DNA from: RGIG7213 sp045657205 | GTDB lineage: Bacteria; Bacillota; Clostridia; Oscillospirales; CAG-272 | NCBI GenBank assembly: GCA_045657205.1 | Contig: JAZOSS010000004.1 | Span: 1-30,041 of the forward strand | Direction: 5' to 3' | DNA length: 30,041 bases | Shown: piece by piece, positions 23,951 through 30,041 of the stretch | Numbering within the stretch: position 1 is the first letter of the stretch | How the letters are laid out: each line of letters starts with the position of its first letter | The notes under the pieces: generated by a model | The model's input: only the letters and a program-made list of their open reading frames with translations | Database searches by the model: none | Told to the model about the DNA's origin: nothing | Translations under genes and position numbers: made by a program

Positions 23951-24691
23951 TTATTCTTTGTCAATTATGGTTTCTTTGAGTTCTTTTGCACATTCAAACA
24001 TTTCTTCATCCATCTGCTTTATGATATCTGTAACGGATTGTGAATGTTTTTCAAATATGCTACGGTAGTTGCTTAAATATGTCTGCGTATGCATTTTTGC
24101 ATCACTGTACATAATTTCAATTTCTTTTCTTGCGTTGGAGATTATTGTCTCCGCTTCTTTTTTTGCGGTTTCGACTATTGTATTTCCTTCGTCTTTTGCA
24201 GATGATATTACAGAATCGGCATTTCTGTTTGCGTCAATTATAACAGCACCGATCTTTGATGACATTTTATCGTAAAGTTTTGCTTTCTCCTCAATTTCAG
24301 GGTCGTTAATTAAATGCATTGACAAAGAGGAAGCTTTTAATTCTTCGTTTTCTTTACATAATTGGTCAATGGCGTCGTTCTGGGCCGCAGCCAATTCTTC
24401 ACTTTCGGATAATTTTATCTGAAGCTCATCATTTGCTTTTTTGACAGCCGCGAGTTCTTCTTTGAGAACTTCAAGTTCGGATCTCAAAGTCTCATTTTCC
24501 TCTGTTGCCCGATTGTGTTCTTCACTTTTTTGCTGAGCCTCGGCAAGCTTGCTTTCTGCTTCGGTTAATGCTTTTGATGCGGAGTCAAGCTCTGATTTGA
24601 AGCTGAAATTCATTCTTTCGATATAATCTACGACGTCATCTTTGTTAAAGCCTCTTACAGCTGTTCTGAACAGCTTTATATTTTCGTCCAT
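23951..24691 (-). CDS. DivIVA-like coiled-coil cell-division protein
   Basis: The N-terminus FRTAVRGFNKDDVVDYIERM matches the DivIVA/GpsB membrane-targeting domain, followed by a long coiled coil (about 40-130, Glu/Ala/Lys-rich heptads) and a second helical region (about 150-245) with repeated AKKEAETIISNARKE patterns. Total 246 aa. DivIVA-type proteins gather at curved membrane and the division site and recruit wall-synthesis factors. GGAGGG with seven-base spacing fixes ATG 24691; the frame is open to 24721 but the extra codons lie upstream of the ribosome binding site. First gene of a six-gene operon. Confidence 0.88.
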   Translation of the reverse strand: MDENIKLFRTAVRGFNKDDVVDYIERMNFSFKSELDSASKALTEAESKLAEAQQKSEEHNRATEENETLRSELEVLKEELAAVKKANDELQIKLSESEELAAAQNDAIDQLCKENEELKASSLSMHLINDPEIEEKAKLYDKMSSKIGAVIIDANRNADSVISSAKDEGNTIVETAKKEAETIISNARKEIEIMYSDAKMHTQTYLSNYRSIFEKHSQSVTDIIKQMDEEMFECAKELKETIIDKE

Positions 24692-24731
24692 AGTATCCCT
24701 CCGATTTTGACATAATATCATATACGTATAT

Positions 24732-24760
24732 ATAATAACACAAAATGATGACTATTTCAA
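24732..24760 (-). promoter_or_regulatory. Promoter of divIVA-like operon
   Basis: Minus strand: TTGAAA (24760-24755), 17 bases, TATTAT (24737-24732), about 40 bases before the start codon. Confidence 0.7.
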
Positions 24761-24828
24761 GTCGTAATGACAATAAAATAAAAACTTTCGTATCTGATAC
24801 CCGCTAAATATTTTAAGTATCGTTATAC

Positions 24829-24857
24829 CGCTGTAATAAATTTGGTATAAAATACGA
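24829..24857 (+). promoter_or_regulatory. Probable promoter of FkbM-cohesin-dockerin genes
   Basis: TTATAC, 17 bases, then TATAAA, about 30 bases before ATG 24887. The -35 is weak, and the coordinates may be off by a base or two. Confidence 0.45.
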
Positions 24858-24886
24858 ATTTGAAAATAATATTTTTGTGAGGTAAA

Positions 24887-25969
24887 ATGACAGAAGTTAA
24901 TTACGACCTGTGGGAATATCTTTCCACGGATAAAAAACCGCTTGTTGTGTACGGAATGGGTGACGGTGCCGACAAGCTTATAACAGCACTGTCACGTATA
25001 GGCAGAGAACCTGATGATTACTTCGCTTCCGACGGATTTGTGAGAGGACAGTTTTTTCACGGGAAAAGAGTCCTGTCTTTCGATGAAGTCAAAAAGAAAT
25101 ACAGTGAATTTATCGTTTTGGTGTCATTCGGAACTCCACTGCCTGATGTTATAGAAAATATTTGCAGAATTGACAGCGAGTATGAGTTGTACGCTCCCGA
25201 CCTTCCCGTGTGTCCGGATGAGCTATTCACTTATGACTATTACAGATGTCATAAGGATGAGTTTGAATACGCTTTGTCGCTTTTGTTTGACGAGGAATCA
25301 AAAAGAGAATTTACGGATGTACTTAATTTTAAGCTTTCGGGAAAAATAAAATATATTAAGTTTGCACAAAGTTCTCAATTTGCTATTGCAAAATCTAAAT
25401 TAAAATGTTATAATTATAAATCGTATATTGACGCAGGGGCGTATAACGGAGATACAGTTTTGCAAATGAGCTCTGTATGTCCAAATCTTTCAAAGATTTA
25501 TGCGTTTGAACCTGATGCAAGAAGCTATAAAAAAATGGTGAAAAATCTTTCTTCCCTTGATGTTTCACTTTCTTTATACAACACAGCACTCGGTAACGCT
25601 GATGGGGAAAGTGTGATATTTGAAAAGGGAAACAGAAATACATCCCTTTACACTTCTTCCGCATCAAACAGTAAAGAGAAAAAGATAAACGTAGCAAGGC
25701 TTGATTCGGTGCTTGACGGTGCTTCTGCCGATTTTATAAAATTGGATGTAGAGGGCGCAGAGGAAGACGCGATATTGGGTTCACGTAATACGATATCTAA
25801 TTTTGCCCCCGATATGCAAATATCTCTTTATCACAGGCCGAGCGATATGTTCAAACTGATACCTCTTGTGAGAGGTCTGTACGATAATGCAGAAATATAC
25901 GTAAAGAAAACGAGATATATTCCCGCATGGGATTTTAATATGTATCTGATCACCAAAAACAAGATTTAA
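24887..25969 (+). CDS. FkbM-family methyltransferase
   Basis: The 360-aa cytoplasmic protein has an N-terminal Rossmann-like part (VVYGMGDGADKLITAL, about 20-110) of unknown role. A C-terminal class I methyltransferase follows: SAM-binding YIDAGAYNGDTVLQM near 180-194, IYAFEPDARSYKKM, and the FkbM signature FIKLDVEGAEEDAILGS near 284-300. FkbM enzymes O-methylate sugars or polyketides, often in surface glycan synthesis. GAGGT lies five bases before the ATG. The gap of 27 nt to the cohesin gene suggests one transcript, so modification of glycans on those surface proteins is possible but unproven. Confidence 0.9.
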   Translation: MTEVNYDLWEYLSTDKKPLVVYGMGDGADKLITALSRIGREPDDYFASDGFVRGQFFHGKRVLSFDEVKKKYSEFIVLVSFGTPLPDVIENICRIDSEYELYAPDLPVCPDELFTYDYYRCHKDEFEYALSLLFDEESKREFTDVLNFKLSGKIKYIKFAQSSQFAIAKSKLKCYNYKSYIDAGAYNGDTVLQMSSVCPNLSKIYAFEPDARSYKKMVKNLSSLDVSLSLYNTALGNADGESVIFEKGNRNTSLYTSSASNSKEKKINVARLDSVLDGASADFIKLDVEGAEEDAILGSRNTISNFAPDMQISLYHRPSDMFKLIPLVRGLYDNAEIYVKKTRYIPAWDFNMYLITKNKI

Positions 25970-25996
25970 CGAATTTTTCAGAAAGGCTATAACGAT

Positions 25997-27847
25997 ATGA
26001 AAAACAGATTAAACAAAGTAGTATTGCTTATTCTTACGCTTTCCGTCGTGCTTTCTTCTTTCGGGTTATCCGCTTTTGCGGTTGTCGATAAGGATATGGC
26101 ACAGATATCGGTTTCGGTTTCTTCATCGAGTCCGCAAAAGGGCGATTCTGTAAAAGTTACAGTACAGATCGACAACTATGCAACGATGACGCCTAAAATA
26201 TCAGCTATGGAGGTATCTGTTCAGTTCGATTCAAGTGTATTTTCTCTTGTCTCCGGAACAGTTGATACTTCTTTGCTCAAGATAAATGCAGGCGATGCTG
26301 TCGGTGCTGTTTACGATGGTGATAAAACGGTTAATTTCTATTATTGCTATGCAAATAATTCAGGACAGCCGTTGCCCAGAGAAAATATAAACAAATTTGT
26401 TCTTTTCACCTTTGAACTTAAAGTATCGGAAGAAATACAAGAAGATACACCCGTTCTTTTTGAAGTGACGAAATGCAACCTTTACGACAGCCATATGACG
26501 AGCACTCCCGGTTCAAAGATCAAATGCAAGGAGCCGAAACTTCCTTCTGTGAAGGTGTACGTTGACCGCCCGCCCGTTCTTTATAATGAAAGCGGTGTAA
26601 ATGAAGGCACGTATGACAAGATGGTAAAGCTTGAATTTGATGCTTCTACCGCAGAGCTTTCTTATGAAGGAAGAGATGCAATAACGATTGAAAGCCCATA
26701 TTTTCTGAAAGAAAACGGAACGTATGTACTTAAAGTCGACGCTGACGGATCAGAAACAGAAGAAACTATAACGGTCTCAAGAGAGATAAAATCAATATCG
26801 TTAAAGGTTGGAACGTATACGGCAAAATATGCGCTGAATGAGGATCTGAACCTTGGAAAAGGCGAGATCATCGTGCAGTATTACGATGACAGTCCGTACA
26901 GCGAAGATAACGGAATATCATATATTCCGCTGTCAGATTCAAACATAAGCGTTTCCGGATACGATAAAACAGCTCCGGGCGAGCAGAAGCTCAACGTAAT
27001 ATACATGGGATTTACAACAAGTATGACCGTAACTGTTATGGAAGTTTCGGTCGCGGGAATTATCGTAAAATCCGGAAGCGAGCTTGCGTATAAATATGTT
27101 CCCGTAGGATATCCCATTGATACGACAGGACTTTATCTTATCGTGCAGTACAGCGACGGTACAAAGGAAGAAAAAGCTGTTGATAAATCTATGCTTTCAG
27201 AGTATTCAAATACCGAAACGGGTGTTGTGAGCATAGATATCAAGGTCGGTGATAAAATACTCGAAGATGCTTTTGAGGTTGAATACGTACTTGCCGATGA
27301 GCTTACAACATTTAAGAATGATGTAAAATCAACAGATCCCGATGATCTTGTTCTCAACGACGTAAGCAAGGTCGAAGATATGATAGCAAGATACAACGCG
27401 CTTGTATCGAGATTCGGTCCGTCTGTTATGACCAACGGTATCGATGTTCAGAGTAAATACGATGCCATCGTTCAGAAAATGAGTGATATAACCGGTGGGG
27501 AAATGAATCCGGGGATAAGTACGGATGACGGTGAAACAGGTAACGCAACAGACGACGATGATACAACGGTAACACCCGACACAGATCGCAATGGTGGCAA
27601 TGTAATGAAGATAATCGGAATAGTTATAGCTGTTATCGTTGCATTGTCTGTGGTAGCCGGCGTTGTATATTTCATTATAGTCTACCTTAAAAAGAAAAAA
27701 GACAGTGAAGAGTACTATTATGATGATGACGAAGACGATGATGACGATATGACGGGACTTGAACAGCCGACTGTATCGGCAAGCTTTGATTATCTTTCTG
27801 ATGATCTTGTGGGTATTAATTTTGAGGAGGACGAGGATGATGATTAA
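25997..27847 (+). CDS. Membrane-anchored cohesin protein with Ig-like domains and acidic tail
   Basis: The 616-aa product has a signal peptide (cleavage near LSAFA, 28), then a cohesin-like domain (about 34-190: ISVSVSSSSPQKGDSVKVTV, MEVSVQFDSSVF, then FVLFTFELKVSE). It continues with an Ig-like domain (about 195-265) and two group-3 bacterial Ig-like repeats (about 265-350, 350-430), recognisable by LNLGKGEIIVQYYDD and IDTTGLYLIVQYSDGTKEE. A helical spacer and an Asp/Thr-rich linker lead to one membrane helix (about 537-560), KKKK, and a cytoplasmic tail containing DDDEDDDDD and ending EEDEDDD. Cohesins bind dockerins, and the overlapping next gene encodes one. AAAGG lies eleven bases before the ATG. 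Confidence 0.85.
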   Translation: MKNRLNKVVLLILTLSVVLSSFGLSAFAVVDKDMAQISVSVSSSSPQKGDSVKVTVQIDNYATMTPKISAMEVSVQFDSSVFSLVSGTVDTSLLKINAGDAVGAVYDGDKTVNFYYCYANNSGQPLPRENINKFVLFTFELKVSEEIQEDTPVLFEVTKCNLYDSHMTSTPGSKIKCKEPKLPSVKVYVDRPPVLYNESGVNEGTYDKMVKLEFDASTAELSYEGRDAITIESPYFLKENGTYVLKVDADGSETEETITVSREIKSISLKVGTYTAKYALNEDLNLGKGEIIVQYYDDSPYSEDNGISYIPLSDSNISVSGYDKTAPGEQKLNVIYMGFTTSMTVTVMEVSVAGIIVKSGSELAYKYVPVGYPIDTTGLYLIVQYSDGTKEEKAVDKSMLSEYSNTETGVVSIDIKVGDKILEDAFEVEYVLADELTTFKNDVKSTDPDDLVLNDVSKVEDMIARYNALVSRFGPSVMTNGIDVQSKYDAIVQKMSDITGGEMNPGISTDDGETGNATDDDDTTVTPDTDRNGGNVMKIIGIVIAVIVALSVVAGVVYFIIVYLKKKKDSEEYYYDDDEDDDDDMTGLEQPTVSASFDYLSDDLVGINFEEDEDDD

Positions 27848-28652
27848 GTTGTTAAAAAATATTTGTTCCTTGAACTTGGCGCTTGCACTTGTTTTCACAT
27901 TTTCTTTTTCAGTAATTGCAGTTGATGAATCCACTCCTGCAGATCCGGAAACAGAAGCGGATTCAACATCACCCGAAACAGACACAGGTGCGTCTGTTGA
28001 GTCGATCAAATTTGAAAAAGGCGAATATGTTTTTTACAAGGGAGATACCGAAAAAGTAAATGTAATCGTTACTCCCGAAGATGCAAGTGAATATGTACTT
28101 GAGTATTCCTCGGATAACGAAAAGGTTGTAACGATAGACGAAGATGGCAACATCACAGCCAAAGGAAAAGGGATTGCAAAAATCACTGCTGAATGCGGAG
28201 ATCTTTCCTGCGAAGCAACGGTTACTGTAATAAGCGTTGAGCTTGATATTGAAGAAGACGGCGTGACAAAAGAAAAGTTCATAAGCGGATTTTTGCTTGG
28301 TACAACGGTTGAAAATGCAAAAGTAGATTTTGCAAAATATAAAGAAATTGATGTTGAGGGCATAAAGATCACTTCGGATTCAGGTGAAGTTTCGAACAGC
28401 GCTAATCTTGCAACCGGTATGGTTATCGAAAACGAAGGAGAATATTATATCGTTGTTGTTTTCGGTGATGTTGACGGAAACGGAACAGTTACATATGCAG
28501 ATACCAATGAAGTGATTTCCGTTCTTTCCGGTGGTTCTTTTAAAGGTAAGGCATACGAAAAAGCTGCATATGTTAACGGCAACGATACGCTTACCGTTAA
28601 AAACGCGCTTGATATTTCAGACTACGTGTGTGGAAAACTCGCATCTCTGTAA
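27837..28652 (+). CDS. Secreted Ig-like (BIG2) dockerin protein
   Basis: The 271-aa product has a signal peptide (cleavage near SVIA, 28), a Thr/Glu/Pro/Asp linker (29-53) and a group-2 Ig-like domain (about 54-132: VNVIVTPEDASEYVLEYSSD followed by DGNITAKGKGIAKITAE). A small beta-rich module (about 140-205) leads to a C-terminal type I dockerin-like domain. Its first calcium loop, D211-V-D-G-N-G-T-V-T-Y-A-D222, is intact; the second begins with Tyr245 instead of Asp and has Asn256 at position 12, so it is degenerate. It starts at ATG 27837 (or 27840) inside the cohesin gene's end, with GAGGAGG (27824-27830) as ribosome binding site. No enzyme domain is present: it looks like an adaptor or structural surface protein, likely to bind the neighbouring cohesin. 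Confidence 0.83.
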   Translation: MMIKLLKNICSLNLALALVFTFSFSVIAVDESTPADPETEADSTSPETDTGASVESIKFEKGEYVFYKGDTEKVNVIVTPEDASEYVLEYSSDNEKVVTIDEDGNITAKGKGIAKITAECGDLSCEATVTVISVELDIEEDGVTKEKFISGFLLGTTVENAKVDFAKYKEIDVEGIKITSDSGEVSNSANLATGMVIENEGEYYIVVVFGDVDGNGTVTYADTNEVISVLSGGSFKGKAYEKAAYVNGNDTLTVKNALDISDYVCGKLASL

Positions 28653-28661
28653 GAAATAAAC

Positions 28662-28683
28662 AAGGCGGCTGTATAGCCGCCTT
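28662..28683 (+). terminator. Hairpin terminator after dockerin gene
   Basis: AAGGCGGCT (28662-28670), loop GTAT, AGCCGCCTT (28675-28683), then TAAT. The stem is strong but the T-run short, so some read-through into the next gene is possible. Confidence 0.65.
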
Positions 28684-28706
28684 TAATCATATGAAAGTAT
28701 TGTAGT

Positions 28707-30041
28707 ATGGAAAAGTTGATCAAAAATCAAAAATATGACGTTGAAATAACGGACACAAATAATCTCGGATACGGTGTTTGTAAAATAAACGGATGTGCTG
28801 TTTTTGTGAAAAACTGTGTTCAGGGTGATAAGTGTACTGTAAAAATAATCAAAGTTCTGAAAAACTATGCCATCGGTATATGCGACGAGCTGAAAGAGCC
28901 GTCCGCGTTCAGAATGTTGCCCGAATGTGAGTATAAAAGGTGCGGAGGTTGTGTTTTTCAACATATAAGCTTTGAATATGAAAACGAACTGAAAAAAAGA
29001 TACATAGAATCAGCTCTTAAAAAAGCAGGACTTTCCGGTATAACTGTTGAAGATACGCTTTATGCGGATAATAAGACGTCTCATTACAGAAATAAAGCGC
29101 AGTATCCGCTGACAAAGGATAAAGACGGAAATATCAAAGCAGGCTTTTTTGCACAGAAAACGCATGAGGTGATACCGTGCGATGATTGTGCGATATCTTC
29201 ACCTGCATTTTCCGGTATTGTCAGAACGTCGGTTGAATTTTTTCAGAAAAACGGTCTTACCGCATATGACGAAAAAACAGGCAATGGGCTTTTGCGTCAT
29301 ATCTATTTGAGATGTGCAGAAAGTACAGGGCAGATAATGGTCTGCATCGTTATAAACGGTGATGCTTTGCCGAAAAAAGATGAATATATTTCTCTCTTGA
29401 CTGATAAATTTCCGTCTGTAAGAAGTGTATGTGTCAATATCAATAAAGAAAATACAAACGTAATTCTTTCAAAGAAGACCGTCGTTTTATACGGTGACGG
29501 ATATATCGAAGACGTCCTTATGGGCAAACGGTTTATAATATCCCCCGCGTCGTTTTATCAGGTTAATAAACGCTGCACGGAAATACTCTACGGTAAAGCA
29601 AAGGAGCTTTTGGGGGATGATTACAAATGTGTGCTTGACCTTTACTGCGGTATAGGAACTGTCGGTATTTGTATAGCATCTGATGCCGAAAAGCTCGTTG
29701 GTGTTGAAATAGTCCCGGAAGCTATTGAAGATGCAAAGAAAAATGCTAAGCTTAATTCCCTTGAAAACTGCAATTTCTACAATGCGGATGCTTCAGATAT
29801 CGCAAAGATAGCCCCCGATGCCGACTGTATAATAGTAGACCCGCCGAGAAAGGGTATAACGCGTGAGGTTATCGACTACATCGTAAAAGCATCACCTAAA
29901 AAGGTTGTATACATTTCTTGTGATCCTGATACACTCATACGTGATATAGCACTTTTTGCCCCTTTGGGATATGTGACTGATAAAATAACTCCGGTAAATA
30001 TGTTTCCGAGGACAGAACACGTTGAAAGTGTCGTTTGTCTC
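28707..30041 (+). CDS. rlmD: 23S rRNA (uracil-5)-methyltransferase, RlmD/RumA family (3' end outside window)
   Basis: The frame is open from ATG 28707 to the last base (445 codons) and ends in MFPRTEHVESVVCL, so only a few C-terminal residues are missing. It makes m5U in 23S rRNA. An N-terminal TRAM-like domain is followed by an iron-sulfur Cys set C74-x4-C79-x2-C82 with C158 or C161, QVNKR, the SAM site VLDLYCGIGTVG (about 309-320), the DPPRKG motif and the catalytic Cys405 in ISCDPDT. Gram-positive relatives can modify one or two sites (U747/U1939), so the exact target is not settled. The ribosome binding site is weak (GAAAG). Confidence 0.95.
   Translation, partial: MEKLIKNQKYDVEITDTNNLGYGVCKINGCAVFVKNCVQGDKCTVKIIKVLKNYAIGICDELKEPSAFRMLPECEYKRCGGCVFQHISFEYENELKKRYIESALKKAGLSGITVEDTLYADNKTSHYRNKAQYPLTKDKDGNIKAGFFAQKTHEVIPCDDCAISSPAFSGIVRTSVEFFQKNGLTAYDEKTGNGLLRHIYLRCAESTGQIMVCIVINGDALPKKDEYISLLTDKFPSVRSVCVNINKENTNVILSKKTVVLYGDGYIEDVLMGKRFIISPASFYQVNKRCTEILYGKAKELLGDDYKCVLDLYCGIGTVGICIASDAEKLVGVEIVPEAIEDAKKNAKLNSLENCNFYNADASDIAKIAPDADCIIVDPPRKGITREVIDYIVKASPKKVVYISCDPDTLIRDIALFAPLGYVTDKITPVNMFPRTEHVESVVCL

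Noticed and set aside
27759..27836. Upstream extension of the dockerin gene
   Set aside because: It would place an Arg-rich stretch before the signal peptide; GAGGAGG and ATG 27837 give a proper secreted start.
1..30041. tRNA genes, CRISPR arrays, insertion sequences or phage genes
   Set aside because: I scanned the gaps between genes for tRNA ends, regularly spaced repeats and transposase or integrase reading frames and saw none.

Overview
This window looks like chromosomal DNA from an anaerobic Clostridia (Eubacteriales) bacterium, probably an uncultured gut relative of the Oscillospiraceae. The evidence is moderate-to-low GC with AAGGAGG-type ribosome binding sites, a folT gene behind a tetrahydrofolate (THF) riboswitch, an ftsE-ftsX-M23-S41 cell-envelope cluster next to greA-lysS, a DivIVA-like protein, and a cohesin/dockerin protein pair. 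There is no rRNA, so no finer placement is justified. I see no tRNA, CRISPR array, transposase or prophage.

Layout. 1-1347: an AT-rich patch with the end of an unrecognised membrane protein, an overlapping 61-residue unknown, and a von Willebrand A (vWA) gene that appears to carry an in-frame internal deletion. 1392-4625 (minus): argS-yebC-thuA operon. 4762-5607 (plus): a small serine beta-lactamase-family protein. 5683-8484 (minus): an MBOAT O-acyltransferase with its DHHW (AlgJ/X-like) partner. 8485-9739: divergent promoter region, THF riboswitch and folT. 9873-11176: HTH-cupin regulator overlapping rsmE. 11341-17671: a CdaR/PucR-like regulator, then ftsE, ftsX, a coiled-coil M23 peptidase and an S41 protease; the last four form a division-linked peptidoglycan remodelling module. 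17699-19705: greA-lysS. 19929-24691 (minus): six packed genes, namely DivIVA-like, SIS isomerase, MecA C-domain-like protein, family-4 uracil-DNA glycosylase, AEC transporter and a PrsA/SurA-like lipoprotein. 24887-28652 (plus): FkbM-type methyltransferase, membrane-anchored cohesin/Ig protein and secreted Ig/dockerin protein. 28707-end: an rlmD-family rRNA methyltransferase cut a few codons before its stop.

Functional picture. FtsEX normally transmits ATP hydrolysis in the cytoplasm to an extracellular coiled-coil hydrolase; the hydrolase lies directly downstream here. The FtsX is about twice the usual size because roughly 305 residues, flanked by Thr/Asp/Glu-rich linkers, are inserted in the extracellular loop where such hydrolases bind in other species. 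The cohesin and dockerin genes overlap and probably make two surface proteins that bind each other. The strongest points for a second look are the enlarged FtsX, the cohesin/dockerin pair with a degenerate second dockerin loop and an acidic cytoplasmic tail, the stand-alone MecA C-domain behind a hairpin that masks its ribosome binding site, the THF riboswitch with a short leader ORF in its expression platform, and the deleted vWA gene behind a long inverted repeat.
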